From positions 1 to 64,000 of the forward strand of contig NZ_VIKT02000002.1 in assembly GCF_009371975.2 (NCBI RefSeq): DNA of 64,000 nt. The letters are read 5' to 3'. The position numbers were made by a program, and so were the translations under genes. Within the stretch, counting starts at the first letter, position 1, and each line of letters opens with the position of its first letter. Source of the stretch: Microcella pacifica. GTDB lineage: Bacteria > Actinomycetota > Actinomycetes > Actinomycetales > Microbacteriaceae. Positions 51,551 to 61,629 of this stretch are shown piece by piece. Below the pieces are notes generated by a model. That model searched no databases, was not told where the DNA came from, and was given only the letters and a program-made list of their open reading frames with translations.

Positions 51551-52195
51551 GTGACTGCGTTCGCGCTCGTGCGCCACGGCGAGACCGACTGGAACCGCGC
51601 TCGGCGCATCCAGGGGGCGACGGACATCCCGCTCAACGACACGGGCCGCGAGCAGGCCCGCGCGGCCGGTCGTCTCCTGGCGGGCCGCGCGTGGAGCCGC
51701 ATCGTCGCCTCGCCCCTCGTGCGCGCGGCCGAGACCGCGCGGCTCATCGCTATGGAGGCGGGGCTCGCCGAGCCTGAGCTCGATGAGGCCTTCGTCGAGC
51801 GCAACTACGGCGAGGCGGAGGGACTCACGGGCGCCGAGCTCGACGAACGCTTTCCCGAGGGCGTCGACGTGCCGGGCCGCGAGTCACGTGACGCGGTGGG
51901 CGAGCGTGTCGTGGCGGCGCTGCACAGGCTCGCCGCCGCCCACCCTGGCGAGTCGATCATCGTCGTCGCACACGGGGGCGTGATCCGCAGCGTCCTCGAG
52001 ACGGTGGCGCCGGGCCGGCATCGGGAACCGATCACGAACGGCTCGGTGCACTCTTTCCAGCACGCTGACGGAGGTCTCGAGCTCGCGCGTTTCGATGATC
52101 CGCTCGACGAGCAGTCGATCTTCCCCTTCGCGGAGGACTTCCTCGACCAGAACCCGCTCGCCCATCGCGAGGATGACGCGCGGAGCACCTCCTGA
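51551..52195 (+). CDS. Histidine phosphatase (phosphoglycerate mutase-like)
   Basis: The product is 214 residues from a GTG behind AAGGAGACGT. The RHG motif ALVRHGETDWNRARRIQGA contains the phosphohistidine. IVASPLVRAAETARLIA holds the second Arg, EAFVERNYGEAEGLTG the acid residue, and VVAHGGVIRSVLE the second His. It is a cofactor-independent phosphatase, not a mutase by necessity. Its stop shares a base with the YbaK gene start (TGATG). Confidence 0.93.
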   Translation: MTAFALVRHGETDWNRARRIQGATDIPLNDTGREQARAAGRLLAGRAWSRIVASPLVRAAETARLIAMEAGLAEPELDEAFVERNYGEAEGLTGAELDERFPEGVDVPGRESRDAVGERVVAALHRLAAAHPGESIIVVAHGGVIRSVLETVAPGRHREPITNGSVHSFQHADGGLELARFDDPLDEQSIFPFAEDFLDQNPLAHREDDARSTS

Positions 52196-52659
52196 TGGCC
52201 GGGTCGGGAGCGGACCGCTTCGCCGCGGCGACCGCGCACCTGGGCCTCGCCCCGCAGCGGATGCCCGACTCGACCCACACGGCCGCCGAGGCCGCGGCCG
52301 CCGTGGGGTGCGAGGTCGGCGCGATCGTGAAGTCGCTCGTCTTCCTCGCTGACGGTGAACCCGTGCTCGTCCTTGTGTCGGGCGACAACCGGGCCGACGT
52401 CGACGCGCTCGGGGCCGACCTGGGGGCGCGCATCGAGAAGGCCGATGCGGCCACGGTCAAGCGTGCGACCGGCTATTCGATCGGCGGCGTACCTCCGATC
52501 GGGCATCCTGCGCCCGTACGCACGGTCGTCGACCGCGACCTCTTGCGCTACTCGACCGTGTGGTCGGCTGCGGGGAGCGCGAACGACGTGTTCCCCGCCG
52601 CTCCGCAGCAGCTCGTCGAGTGGTCAGCCGGCGACGTCGCCTCCATCGGCACGCGCTGA
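52195..52659 (+). CDS. YbaK/EbsC-family aminoacyl-tRNA deacylase
   Basis: The product is 154 residues. The family fold is shown by HTAAEAAAAVGCEVGAIVKS, LVFLADGEPVLVLVSGDNRA, VKRATGYSIGGVPPIGHPAP and RYSTVWSAAGSANDVFPAAP. The catalytic Lys is in the IVKSLVF stretch. It edits mischarged tRNA (Cys-tRNA-Pro or similar) in trans. It is translationally coupled to the phosphatase. Confidence 0.92.
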   Translation: MAGSGADRFAAATAHLGLAPQRMPDSTHTAAEAAAAVGCEVGAIVKSLVFLADGEPVLVLVSGDNRADVDALGADLGARIEKADAATVKRATGYSIGGVPPIGHPAPVRTVVDRDLLRYSTVWSAAGSANDVFPAAPQQLVEWSAGDVASIGTR

Positions 52660-52663
52660 ACTC

Positions 52664-53755
52664 TCAGGTGACGCGACCGCGCGCGGCCTGCGCGCGCAGC
52701 AGCTCGAGCAGTACGGCAGCCGATCGGGCCCAGTCGAAACGCGCAGCCTCGGCGGGGGCGGCGGCGGATCGCCGCTCCCACTCCCCCGGCTCGAGCAGCT
52801 CGGTGATGCGGGCGGCGAAGTCCTGAGCATCCCCGGCTGCCGCATAGAGCGCCGTCTGACCACCGATCTCGCGGAAGATCGGGATGTCGCTCACGACGAC
52901 GGGCGTGCCGCGCCCCATGGCCTCGACGAGCGGGATGCCGAACCCTTCGTCGCGCGAGGCGCTCACGAGTGCTGTGGCGCGGTCGAGCAGGTCAGCGTAC
53001 TCCTCGTCGCTCACGCCGTCGTGCGCCACGAGCGCGCCCGCCGGGGCGGCCGCCGCGAGGCGTGCGCGGTCGGCAGGGCGGATGCGGCTCAGCAGATGCA
53101 GGCGCGCTCCCGGTAGGACGTGCAGCGCCGCCACGAGCGTCTCGACACCCTTGTACGGCATGAATGAGCCCATGTAGACGAGTTCGATGCCCTTGGGTCG
53201 GATGCGCGGCTCGACGCCCGCGGGCCGCTCGGCCGCGTTCGGCACGACGGTGATCGCGCGCCGCGTGAGGCGGTGGTCGAGCATGAGCGCGCGCGTCGTC
53301 TCGCTCACCGTGACGACCGCGTCTGCCCGGTTCAGCAGCAGCCGCTGCGGCCACCACGCCCGGTGGTACAGGCGCCAGCCGAGCCGCACGGGCCACGGGA
53401 GGTCGCGGGGTGGCGTGGGGTGCGCGTAGTAGATCAGATCGTGCAGCGTGATCACGAGCGGGTAGCGGCGACCGAGAGTGCCCATCGTCTGCATGGGCGA
53501 GAAGACGACGTCGGGCTCGAGGCGGTTCACCTGGCGCGCCACGAACGGTTCGCGGGCGCTCGTCGGCCCGCTCACGCGATGCCAGGGAATGCCCTCGGGC
53601 AGCATGGCGAGTTGACGCTCATCGCTGATGAGCAGCTCGAGAGACTCCCCCTCGCCGAGGAGCGGGCGCAGGGCATCCACGATGCCGGCCGTGAACCGGC
53701 TGATGCCGTCGTGGCGGGGGAAGCGCACGTAGCGGCAGTCGACGACGATTCTCAC
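52664..53755 (-). CDS. GT4-family glycosyltransferase
   Basis: The product is 363 residues, GTG start overlapping the hydrolase stop (GTGA). Two Rossmann halves: RIVVDCRYVRFPRHDGISRF with PLVITLHDLIYYAHPTPPRD in the acceptor domain, and IELVYMGSFMPYKGVETLVA to ALVSASRDEGFGIPLVEAMG (the EX7E-like donor site, GFGIPLVE). It uses a nucleotide sugar and retains configuration. The target is unknown; envelope polysaccharide or glycolipid is likely. It shares an operon with the alpha/beta hydrolase. Confidence 0.9.
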   Translation of the reverse strand: MRIVVDCRYVRFPRHDGISRFTAGIVDALRPLLGEGESLELLISDERQLAMLPEGIPWHRVSGPTSAREPFVARQVNRLEPDVVFSPMQTMGTLGRRYPLVITLHDLIYYAHPTPPRDLPWPVRLGWRLYHRAWWPQRLLLNRADAVVTVSETTRALMLDHRLTRRAITVVPNAAERPAGVEPRIRPKGIELVYMGSFMPYKGVETLVAALHVLPGARLHLLSRIRPADRARLAAAAPAGALVAHDGVSDEEYADLLDRATALVSASRDEGFGIPLVEAMGRGTPVVVSDIPIFREIGGQTALYAAAGDAQDFAARITELLEPGEWERRSAAAPAEAARFDWARSAAVLLELLRAQAARGRVT

Positions 53756-54636
53756 GCGAGGAACTCGCGGATCGCGGAGGCGGCGGTCTCGGGCGTCTCG
53801 TAGTGGATGAGGTGGCCGACGTCGGGAATCTCCACGAGGCGGGCGTCGGGGAACAGCGCGACGAGCTCGCGCTGTCGCGCGATCGGGGTGATGTCGTCGT
53901 CGACGGCGGCCACGAGGAGAGTGGGTGACGCGACGTCGGCCGCGAACTCCGAGACGTCGTGCGAGACCGAGGCGCGAAAGGCCTCGAGCAGCATGTCGCG
54001 CGTGGCGAATCCCGAGAAGTAGCGGTCGTGCTCGGCGTGGATCCAGCGGCGCAGAGCGCGGTCGCGCGTCTTCGCCATCGTCACGCTCATGATGCGCGTC
54101 ACGGCCCTGCTGCGGAGGACGGCGAAGCCAAGCCGGCTGGGCAGGGCGGCCCCCGCGCGGTAGAACGCCACCGCGAGCCGCGTGAGCACTCCTCGCGGGC
54201 CGGAGAGGGCCGGAGCGCCGATCGGGTTGACGAGCACGAGGTTCGGCGTCGGGGTGCCGCTCGCGACCGCGGCACTCGCGACGATCGAGCCGAAGGAATG
54301 GCCCAGGATGACCGCTTCACCGCGAATTCCCAGTTCCTGCAGGAGCGCGTCGAGCCACGCGGCGTAGGAGGCGATGTCGTGCGCACGGCCCTCCAGCGGC
54401 GCGGAGAGGCCGAACCCGGGCAGATCGGGCGAGAGGATGCGGAACTCGGGCAGGTGCGCGATGACCGGCTCCAGGCCATGGTGGTCGCCGCGGAAGCCGT
54501 GCACGAGCACGAGCGCTCGCGGCGCGTCCGATGGCCCGTACTCCACCAGGTGGGTGCGGGAGCCGAGCACGTCGATCGATCGATCCTTGCTCGGGATGCG
54601 CGCGAGCGCAGCGGCGTAGGGAGACGGTGCAGACAT
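53752..54636 (-). CDS. Alpha/beta-fold hydrolase
   Basis: The product is 294 residues. The oxyanion turn is LVHGFRGDHHGLEPV, the nucleophile elbow ILGHSFGSIVAS, the acid near LLVAAVDDDITPIARQR, and the His in VEIPDVGHLIHYETPETA. A cap domain sits between residues about 135 and 225. No signal peptide. The substrate is not readable. It is coupled to the glycosyltransferase by GTGA, and the two may act on the same lipid or glycoside. Confidence 0.9.
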   Translation of the reverse strand: MSAPSPYAAALARIPSKDRSIDVLGSRTHLVEYGPSDAPRALVLVHGFRGDHHGLEPVIAHLPEFRILSPDLPGFGLSAPLEGRAHDIASYAAWLDALLQELGIRGEAVILGHSFGSIVASAAVASGTPTPNLVLVNPIGAPALSGPRGVLTRLAVAFYRAGAALPSRLGFAVLRSRAVTRIMSVTMAKTRDRALRRWIHAEHDRYFSGFATRDMLLEAFRASVSHDVSEFAADVASPTLLVAAVDDDITPIARQRELVALFPDARLVEIPDVGHLIHYETPETAASAIREFLA

Positions 54637-54729
54637 CCCGATCAGTCTAGGTCGGCACGGCATGTGGAACCGGTTGTCGAGCCGGTCTACAGTGGTGAGC
54701 ACTGTCCGCCCCCAGCGCCGAGGAGCGTT

Positions 54730-56451
54730 GTGAACTTCACTGCACCGATCACCCTTCCCGGCCTGACCCTCGACCCCCATTGGCATCGCCGGAGCGTGTT
54801 CTACGAGGTCATGGTGCGCTCCTTCGTCGACGGCAACGGTGACGGCACGGGCGACCTCGCGGGGCTCATCTCGAAGCTCGACTATCTGCAGTGGCTCGGC
54901 GTCGACGCTCTCTGGCTGCCGCCGTTCTTCCAGTCGCCGTTGCGCGATGGCGGCTACGACGTGAGCGACTACACCGCGGTACTGCCCGAGTTCGGCACGA
55001 TCGACGAGTTCCGCGAGCTCGTCACCAAGGCCCACGAGCGCAATATGCGTATCGTCATCGACCTCGTCATCAACCACACCTCCGACCAGCACCCCTGGTT
55101 CATCGCCTCGCGTGAGGACCCTGAGGGGCCGTACGGCGACTACTACGTGTGGAGCGACACCGACGAGAAGTACGAAGACATCCGCATCATCTTCGTCGAC
55201 ACGGAGGAGTCGAACTGGGCCTTCGACGCCGAGCGCCGCCAGTTCTACTTCCACCGCTTCTTCTCCCACCAGCCCGACCTCAACTTCGAGAACCCGAAGG
55301 TGCACGAGGAGATCTTCGACGTGCTGCGCTTCTGGGCCGACCTCGGCGTCGACGGCTTCCGTCTCGACGCCATTCCGTACCTCTACGAGACCGACGGCGG
55401 CAACGGCGAGGGCGAGCTGGCCACGCACGACTTCGTCAAGAAGCTGCGCACGATGGTCGACACCGAGTACCCGGGTCGCGTTCTCATCGCCGAGGCTAAC
55501 CAGTGGCCCACCGAGGTGGCCGAGTTCTTCGGCACCGCCGAGGAGCCGGAGTGCCACATGGCCTTCGACTTCCCCGTCATGCCCCGCATCTTCTACGCCC
55601 TGCGCTCGCAGCAGGCCACCGAGCTGCAGCGCCAGCTCGGCGAGGAGACCGCGGCGCCTCCCGGCAGCGCCTGGGGCGTCTTCCTGCGCAACCACGACGA
55701 GCTCACCCTCGAGATGGTGAGCGAGGAATACCGGCAGGCCATGTACGGCTGGTACGCCTACGACCCGAGGATGCGCGCCAACATCGGCATCCGTCGGCGC
55801 CTGGCTCCCCTGCTCGACAACTCGCGCGCCGAGCTCGAGCTCGCCCACGCGCTCCTGTTCGCCCTTCCCGGCAGCCCCTTCCTGTACTACGGGGACGAGA
55901 TCGGCATGGGTGACAACATCTGGCTCCCCGACCGCGACAGCTCGCGCACGCCCATGCAGTGGACGCCCGACCGCAACGCGGGCTTCTCGCACGCCGACCC
56001 GGGCAAGCTCTACCTCCCCGTCGTGCAGTCGCTCGTCTACCACTACAACCAGATCAACGTCGAGAGCATGCTCGCCCAGCCGCGATCGCTCCTGCACTGG
56101 ATCCGCAACGTCATCCACGTACGCAAGGCTCACCCGACCTTCGGTCTGGGCACCATGCGGGTGCTCGAGACCGATCACGAGTCGGTGCTCGCGTTCGTGC
56201 GCGAGTACGAGGGCTCGGGCAGCCAGCTCGGCGATCCCGCCGAGCGCATCCTGTGCGTCTTCTCGTTCGCCCACAATCCCGTCTCCGCGACGATCGAGCT
56301 GCCGGGCTTCGAGGGTCGCGCGCTCTCGGACCTCTTCGGCGGCTCCGCCTTCCCCGCGATCGGCGAAGACGGTCGGCTGACGCTCACTCTCGGCAGCCAG
56401 AGCTTCTACTGGTTGCATGTCGGCGAACGGAGTGTCGCAGCCCCCGCCTAG
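54730..56451 (+). CDS. treS: Trehalose synthase (maltose alpha-D-glucosyltransferase)
   Basis: The product is 573 residues, GTG start behind AGGAG. GH13 signatures: WLGVDALWLPPFFQSPLRDG, RIVIDLVINHTSDQHPWF, GVDGFRLDAIPYLYETDG (nucleophile Asp), VLIAEANQWPTEVAEFFG (acid Glu) and FLRNHDELTLEMVSEEYR. The order matches TreS, which interconverts maltose and trehalose. No maltokinase domain is fused and no pep2 gene follows. With glgC and glgA nearby it points to linked trehalose and glycogen turnover. Confidence 0.93.
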   Translation: MNFTAPITLPGLTLDPHWHRRSVFYEVMVRSFVDGNGDGTGDLAGLISKLDYLQWLGVDALWLPPFFQSPLRDGGYDVSDYTAVLPEFGTIDEFRELVTKAHERNMRIVIDLVINHTSDQHPWFIASREDPEGPYGDYYVWSDTDEKYEDIRIIFVDTEESNWAFDAERRQFYFHRFFSHQPDLNFENPKVHEEIFDVLRFWADLGVDGFRLDAIPYLYETDGGNGEGELATHDFVKKLRTMVDTEYPGRVLIAEANQWPTEVAEFFGTAEEPECHMAFDFPVMPRIFYALRSQQATELQRQLGEETAAPPGSAWGVFLRNHDELTLEMVSEEYRQAMYGWYAYDPRMRANIGIRRRLAPLLDNSRAELELAHALLFALPGSPFLYYGDEIGMGDNIWLPDRDSSRTPMQWTPDRNAGFSHADPGKLYLPVVQSLVYHYNQINVESMLAQPRSLLHWIRNVIHVRKAHPTFGLGTMRVLETDHESVLAFVREYEGSGSQLGDPAERILCVFSFAHNPVSATIELPGFEGRALSDLFGGSAFPAIGEDGRLTLTLGSQSFYWLHVGERSVAAPA

Positions 56452-56460
56452 GCTGGGCGC

Positions 56461-57153
56461 GTGACCGAACTACTGCGCGACCTGGCCGTCTTCGACCTCG
56501 AGACGACGGGGGTCGACGTGCGCACGGCGCGCATCGTGACGGCCTATCTGGGGGTTCTCGACGCCTCAGGGGAGGTCGTCTCCTCACGATCGTGGATGGC
56601 CGACCCTGGCATCGAGATACCGGAGGGCGCTGCCGCAGTACACGGCATCACGACCGAGCGCGCTCGCGCTGACGGGCGCCCTGCCGCTGTCGTCGTCGCC
56701 GAGGTTCTCGCCGAGCTGCGATCGGTGCTCGAGCGGGGGCTGCCGTTCGTCGTCTACAACGCGCCGTACGATCTGACGCTGCTCGCTCACGAGGCGGTGC
56801 GGCACGGTCTCGAGCCGGTCGCGACGCCCTCCCCCGTCATCGATCCTCTCGTGATCGACAAGGCGGTGGACCGCTACCGACGGGGCAAGCGCACTCTCGA
56901 GGCAGCGTGCGCCCACTACGGCGTGCTCCTCGACGGCGCGCACGATGCGAGCATCGATGCGATCGCGGCGGGCCATGTGGCGCGTGCGATCGTGACGCAG
57001 CATGCGGCAGCGATGCCCGGCACCCTCGAGGAGCTGCACGCCGCACAGATCGCGTGGCACGACACGCAGGCCGACAGCTTCGAGGACTACATGCGCACGC
57101 AGCGCGATCAGCACTTCACGGCCGACCGCGGCTGGCCCGTGCGGCGGTCCTAG
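56461..57153 (+). CDS. DnaQ-like 3'-5' exonuclease (DEDDh)
   Basis: The product is 230 residues, GTG start. DEDDh residues: VFDLETTGVDVRTARIV (Asp, Glu), VVYNAPYDLTLLAHEAVRHG (Asp) and LDGAHDASIDAIAAGHVARA (His and Asp). The fold is that of the Pol III epsilon proofreading domain; actinobacterial stand-alone forms act in repair or nucleotide clean-up. It starts 9 bp after treS and is followed by a strong terminator. Confidence 0.9.
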   Translation: MTELLRDLAVFDLETTGVDVRTARIVTAYLGVLDASGEVVSSRSWMADPGIEIPEGAAAVHGITTERARADGRPAAVVVAEVLAELRSVLERGLPFVVYNAPYDLTLLAHEAVRHGLEPVATPSPVIDPLVIDKAVDRYRRGKRTLEAACAHYGVLLDGAHDASIDAIAAGHVARAIVTQHAAAMPGTLEELHAAQIAWHDTQADSFEDYMRTQRDQHFTADRGWPVRRS

Positions 57154-57192
57154 CTTCAAGGGTGCGATGGGGCACCCGGTGCCGCGACAACG

Positions 57193-57226
57193 ACGAAGGG
57201 TCCCGCCGTGAGGCGGGACCCTTCGT
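57193..57226. terminator. Bidirectional hairpin terminator
   Basis: ACGAAGGGTCCCGCC (57193-57207) and GGCGGGACCCTTCGT (57212-57226) form a perfect 15-bp stem with a GTGA tetraloop. It lies between the convergent exonuclease and rpmE2 genes, 18 bp before the rpmE2 stop, and can end both transcripts. Confidence 0.85.
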
Positions 57227-57243
57227 GAAGCGCTGGGGTGCGG

Positions 57244-57492
57244 CTAGTTGCCGAAGCCCTTGAAGCGCTGGTTGAACTTCTCGACGCGACCGGCGCTGTC
57301 GAGGATGCGCTGCTTGCCCGTGTAGAACGGGTGCGAGGCGGAGGAGATCTCGACGTCGATGACCGGGTAGGTCTCGCCGTCGAGTTCGATCGTCTTCTCG
57401 CTGCTGACCGTGGAGCGGGTCAGGAAGGTCTCGCCCGACGCGAGGTCGCGGAAGACCACCGGCGCGTACTCGGGGTGGATGTCAGTCTTCAT
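57244..57492 (-). CDS. rpmE2: 50S ribosomal protein L31 type B
   Basis: The product is 82 residues. [20 protein letters not shown] and [20 protein letters not shown] then [12 protein letters not shown] are characteristic. It lacks the CxxC zinc motif of type A, so it is the zinc-free form that in many bacteria is induced by zinc limitation through Zur. No convincing Zur box was recognised upstream. AAGGA precedes the ATG. Confidence 0.95.
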   Translation of the reverse strand: MKTDIHPEYAPVVFRDLASGETFLTRSTVSSEKTIELDGETYPVIDVEISSASHPFYTGKQRILDSAGRVEKFNQRFKGFGN

Positions 57493-57620
57493 GCTGGGTG
57501 TCCTTGTGTTCACTCGAGGTCGAGGTGCTGCAGGTCTGGGGTGAGACAGGAGTCTCCGTGGCGCCGCGTCAGCGGCAGAGCCAAGGGTCAACGATAGCAG
57601 AGCGGAAGCGCGCGAGGGCG

Positions 57621-58403
57621 CTATGCGGCGCGCGCGGTGAAGCGGTCACCGTCGCGCTGCACGACGAGCTCGAGGCCGAATGCGCTCGTGAGCGCCGAGC
57701 TCGTGATGACCTCGTCGAGCGGGCCGCTCGCCGTGATCCGGCCATCGGTCAGAAGGAGCGCGTGGGTGAACCCTGCGGGGATCTCCTCCACATGGTGGGT
57801 GACCATGACCATCGCGGGAGACTCCGTCGAGGAGGCGTAGGCGCCGAGCAGCTGCAGCAGCTCTTCCCGAGCACCGAGGTCGAGACTCGCGGCCGGCTCG
57901 TCGAGCAGAAGCAGCTCGGGGTCGGTCATGATCGCGCGAGCGATCTGCACGCGCTTCTGCTCACCGTCGCTCAGGCTGCCGAAGCGGCGGTCCTCGAACG
58001 AGTCGAGGCGCCACTCGCGCAGCACGCGCTGGGCACGCCGAACGTCGACCTCGTCATAGCTCTCGTTCCAGCGCCCCGTCACGGCGTGCGCGCTCGTCAT
58101 GACGACGTCGAGCACGCGCTCATCCTGCGGGATGCGCCGCGCGAGCGCCGTGGAGGCGAAACCGATGCGCGGCCGCAGCTCGAACACGTCGCTCGACCCG
58201 AGTCTTTCGTCGAGCACCGTCGCGCTGCCGCTCGAGGGGTGCAGGAGCGAGGAGGCGAGCTGCAGCAGCGTCGTCTTGCCTGCTCCGTTGGGCCCGAGCA
58301 CGACCCAGCGCTGCTCGGAACTGACCTGCCACGTGATGTCGGAGAGGATCGCCGAGCCGTCACGCGTGAGAGAGACATCGTCGAAGTGCAGAACGCCAGC
58401 CAT
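57621..58403 (-). CDS. ABC transporter ATP-binding protein
   Basis: The product is 260 residues. Walker [18 protein letters not shown]-loop near [10 protein letters not shown], signature [17 protein letters not shown], Walker [17 protein letters not shown] and His switch [11 protein letters not shown] are all present. It resembles ModF/molybdate-type single cytosolic ATPases. No permease gene is adjacent, so its membrane partner, if any, is elsewhere. It is transcribed with or just after glgA. Confidence 0.9.
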   Translation of the reverse strand: MAGVLHFDDVSLTRDGSAILSDITWQVSSEQRWVVLGPNGAGKTTLLQLASSLLHPSSGSATVLDERLGSSDVFELRPRIGFASTALARRIPQDERVLDVVMTSAHAVTGRWNESYDEVDVRRAQRVLREWRLDSFEDRRFGSLSDGEQKRVQIARAIMTDPELLLLDEPAASLDLGAREELLQLLGAYASSTESPAMVMVTHHVEEIPAGFTHALLLTDGRITASGPLDEVITSSALTSAFGLELVVQRDGDRFTARAA

Positions 58404-58429
58404 GATTCCTCCAGCGTAGAGCACCGCGA

Positions 58430-59614
58430 CTAGTGCACGAGGCTGCGGTAGAGCGCGATCGTGCGCTCGGCGATGCTCGACCACGAGAACTCCGTCTCGG
58501 CCCGCTCGCGGCCCGCGGCGCCCATGGCTGCGGCGGCAGCCGGATCGCTCACGACCTCGATCAGCACGCCGGCGAGATCGGCGATGAAGCGCTCAGGGTC
58601 CAGCGGCGTGCCCGAGCCGTCATGCACCTGGTCGATCGGCACGAGCCGACCGGTCACGCCGTCGTCGACGACCTCGGGGATCCCGCCGGTGGCGGTGCCC
58701 ACGACGGGCGCGCCGCAGGCCATGGCCTCGAGATTCACAATGCCGAGGGGCTCGTAGACGCTCGGGCAGACGAAGGTCGTTGCGTTCGAGAGCACGGCGG
58801 AGAGATCGTGGATGCCGAGCATCTGGTCGATCCACACGACGCCCGACCTCTCGTCTTGCAGGGACGCGACGCCCGCGCGCACGTCCTCCAGGATCTGCGG
58901 GGTGTCCGGAGCGCCAGCGCACAGCACGAGCTGCACCTCGGGTGGCAGCCGGCGTGCCGCCGCCAGCAGGTAGGGAAGCCCCTTCTGCCGGGTGATGCGG
59001 CCCACGAAGACGACGGAGGGGCGGTCGGGATCGATGCCGAGTGCGCGCACGGCGTCAGCGTCGTCGACGCGGCGCCACCGGTCGAGGTCGATGCCGTTGT
59101 GGATGACGGAGACTCGCGATTCGTCGAGCCCCGGGTAGCAGCGCAGGATGTCGCGACGCATCCCATCGCTCACCGCCACGACGGCGTCGGCCGACTCGAA
59201 GGCGCTCTTCTCGATCCAGCGGGAGATCGCGTACCCGCCGCCGAGCTGCTCCGCCTTCCACGGACGCAAGGGTTCGAGACTGTGCGCCGTCACGACGTGG
59301 GGAATGCCGTGCAGCAGCTGCGCGAGCTGCCCGGCCGCGTTGGCGTACCAGGTGTGCGAGTGAACGAGGTCGGCCCCCGCGACATCCTCGGCGATGGCCA
59401 GATCCACTCCGAGCGTCGCGAGTGCCGGATTCGCGGAGGTCAACGACCCCGGCACGAGGTATGCCTGCGTCCCCTCCTCGTCGCGCGGGGCGCCGAAGCA
59501 CCGCACGCGCACGTCGAGCTGGCGGCGCAACGCCTGGACCAGCTCGGCCACGTGCACACCCGCTCCGCCGTAGACCTCCGGTGGGTATTCCCTGCTCACG
59601 ATGTCGACGCGCAT
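58430..59614 (-). CDS. glgA: Glycogen synthase, actinobacterial GT4 type (GlgA/GlgM)
   Basis: The product is 394 residues. N-terminal [27 protein letters not shown] is the diagnostic start ([11 protein letters not shown]). [56 protein letters not shown] and [20 protein letters not shown] (donor site) follow. The enzyme uses ADP-glucose; in mycobacteria it is GlgM and makes maltose-1-phosphate. It is divergent from glgC across 62 bp, which supports a joint function. Confidence 0.92.
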   Translation of the reverse strand: MRVDIVSREYPPEVYGGAGVHVAELVQALRRQLDVRVRCFGAPRDEEGTQAYLVPGSLTSANPALATLGVDLAIAEDVAGADLVHSHTWYANAAGQLAQLLHGIPHVVTAHSLEPLRPWKAEQLGGGYAISRWIEKSAFESADAVVAVSDGMRRDILRCYPGLDESRVSVIHNGIDLDRWRRVDDADAVRALGIDPDRPSVVFVGRITRQKGLPYLLAAARRLPPEVQLVLCAGAPDTPQILEDVRAGVASLQDERSGVVWIDQMLGIHDLSAVLSNATTFVCPSVYEPLGIVNLEAMACGAPVVGTATGGIPEVVDDGVTGRLVPIDQVHDGSGTPLDPERFIADLAGVLIEVVSDPAAAAAMGAAGRERAETEFSWSSIAERTIALYRSLVH

Positions 59615-59676
59615 GTCTTGACGGTAGTACAGCAGTGCCGCTGGCCCCGCACCCCACGCTCGCCTACTGTGGGTCT

Positions 59677-60915
59677 ATGCCGTCACCGAAGATCTTTGGA
59701 ATCGTGCTCGCCGGTGGTGAGGGGAAGCGCCTCATGCCCCTCACGGAGGATCGAGCAAAGCCCGCGGTGCCCTTCGCCGGCGGCTATCGACTCATCGACT
59801 TCGCGCTCTCCAACCTCATCAACTCGGGCCTGCGGCAGGTCGTCGTGCTCACGCAGTACAAGAGCCACTCCCTCGACCGTCATATCTCGCAGACCTGGCG
59901 GCTCACCGGCATGCTCAACTCCTACGTCGCGTCCGTGCCCGCGCAGCAGCGCCTGGGCAAGCGGTGGTTCTCCGGCTCGGCCGACGCCATCTACCAGAGC
60001 CTCAACCTCATCCGCGACGAAAAGCCCGACATCGTCGTCGTCGTGGGCGCCGACCACGTCTACCGCATGGACTTCCGGCCGATGATCGAGGCGCACATCG
60101 AGAAATCGGCCGGTGTGTCGGTCGCCGGCATCCGCCAGCCGATCGCCCTCGCCGACCAGTTCGGCGTCATCGAGACTGATCCCACCAACCCGCAGCGCAT
60201 CGCCGCCTTCCACGAGAAGCCCCAGAATGCGGTGGGCCTCGCGGATGCTCCGCACGAGGTTCTCGCCTCGATGGGCAACTACGTCTTCGACGCCGACGTG
60301 CTCATGGATGCTGTCGTGCGTGACAGCGACAACGCGGAGTCGCACCACGACATGGGCGGCGACATCGTGCCCGACTTCGTGCGCAAGGGCGAGGCCTTCG
60401 TCTACGACATGAAGCGCAACGTCGTGCCGGGCTCGACCGATCGTGACCGGGACTACTGGCGCGATGTCGGCACGATCGAGTCGTTCTTCGACGCGCACCA
60501 GGACCTCATTTCGGCCCTGCCCATCTTCAACCTGTACAACGCCGACTGGCCGATCTACTCTCAGCAGCTCAACTCGCCTCCCGCGAAGTTCGTGCGCGAC
60601 GCGGACGGTCGCAACGGAGACGTCATCGACTCGATCGTCTCGCTCGGCACCGTGATCTCAGGCAGCCACATCGAGCGCTCCGTGCTCGGTCCGTGGGTCG
60701 TGGTGGAGTCCGCGAGCATCACGGATGCCGTCGTGTTCGAGCGCACGACGATCGGCGCAGGAGCGACCGTGCGGCGCGCTATTCTCGATAAGGACGTCGT
60801 CGTGGCGCCCGGCGCGCAGATCGGTGTCGACCACGATGCCGACCGCGCTCGCGGCTTCACCGTCACCGAGACGGGCATCACGGTCGTCGGCAAGGGCGCA
60901 GTCGTCGAGGCCTGA
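59677..60915 (+). CDS. glgC: Glucose-1-phosphate adenylyltransferase
   Basis: The product is 412 residues. [20 protein letters not shown] (nucleotide site), [33 protein letters not shown] and the C-terminal left-handed beta-helix ([38 protein letters not shown]) are all typical. It makes ADP-glucose for glycogen and capsular glucan. Divergent from glgA; the shared 62-bp gap must hold both promoters. Confidence 0.96.
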   Translation: MPSPKIFGIVLAGGEGKRLMPLTEDRAKPAVPFAGGYRLIDFALSNLINSGLRQVVVLTQYKSHSLDRHISQTWRLTGMLNSYVASVPAQQRLGKRWFSGSADAIYQSLNLIRDEKPDIVVVVGADHVYRMDFRPMIEAHIEKSAGVSVAGIRQPIALADQFGVIETDPTNPQRIAAFHEKPQNAVGLADAPHEVLASMGNYVFDADVLMDAVVRDSDNAESHHDMGGDIVPDFVRKGEAFVYDMKRNVVPGSTDRDRDYWRDVGTIESFFDAHQDLISALPIFNLYNADWPIYSQQLNSPPAKFVRDADGRNGDVIDSIVSLGTVISGSHIERSVLGPWVVVESASITDAVVFERTTIGAGATVRRAILDKDVVVAPGAQIGVDHDADRARGFTVTETGITVVGKGAVVEA

Positions 60916-60959
60916 GCCCGCCTCTCACCGCTGGAGCCGAGAAGGAGCCCTCCCACCCC

Positions 60960-61598
60960 ATGGCGCGATTCCTCGTCGTCCTCGATGTCGACTCGACCCT
61001 CATCGAGGAAGAGGCGATCGAGCTGCTCGCCCGGGAAGCAGGCTCGGGAGAACGCGTGGCCGAGATCACGTCTCGCGCGATGGCCGGGGAGCTGGACTTC
61101 GCCGAATCGCTGCGGGAGCGCGTCGCGACGCTCGCCGGTCTCAGCCGTGACGTGTTCGCCGAACTGGCCCCAAGCATCCATCTCACGCCCGGTGCCCGCG
61201 ATCTCGTCGACGGCGTGCACGCGGGCGGCGGGGCGATCGGCGTGGTCTCCGGCGGGTTCCACGAGCTGCTCGATCCGCTCGCCGCATCGCTCGGGCTCGA
61301 CCACCACCGCGCCAATCGCCTCGGCGCCGACGCGGGCGTCCTGACTGGCGAGACCGAGGGGCCGGTCGTGGATGCCGCGGCGAAGGCCGATGCCGTCCGC
61401 GAGTGGGCGACCGCTCACGAGCTGCCGCTCGAGCGCACGATCGTCGTCGGCGACGGTGCAAATGACCTCGAGATGATGCGCATCGCGGGTCTCTCGATCG
61501 CGTTCGATGCGAAGCCGGTCGTGTGCGCGACCGCGAGCGTGTGCGTGCCCGAGCGCGATCTCTCCGCCGTGCTCGCCGTGCTGGGCCTGCGCGGGTAG
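60960..61598 (+). CDS. serB: Phosphoserine phosphatase
   Basis: The product is 212 residues. HAD motifs: FLVVLDVDSTLIEEEAIELL (nucleophile Asp), GVVSGGFHELLDPLA (Ser in motif II) and TIVVGDGANDLEMMRIAGLS (motif IV), with Lys in AAKADAVREWA. The four-helix cap is at 22-75. It lacks the N-terminal ACT domains of longer SerB forms, so serine feedback through ACT is absent. It makes serine from phosphoserine. GAAGGAG precedes the ATG. Confidence 0.93.
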   Translation: MARFLVVLDVDSTLIEEEAIELLAREAGSGERVAEITSRAMAGELDFAESLRERVATLAGLSRDVFAELAPSIHLTPGARDLVDGVHAGGGAIGVVSGGFHELLDPLAASLGLDHHRANRLGADAGVLTGETEGPVVDAAAKADAVREWATAHELPLERTIVVGDGANDLEMMRIAGLSIAFDAKPVVCATASVCVPERDLSAVLAVLGLRG

Positions 61599-61629
61599 CA
61601 GACCCGCGCAGCCGGTCACGCTGCTGGGG

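Noticed and set aside
57493-57620. Zur box upstream of rpmE2
   Set aside because: Type B L31 is often Zur-controlled, but no TGATAATGATTTTCA-like palindrome could be recognised here.
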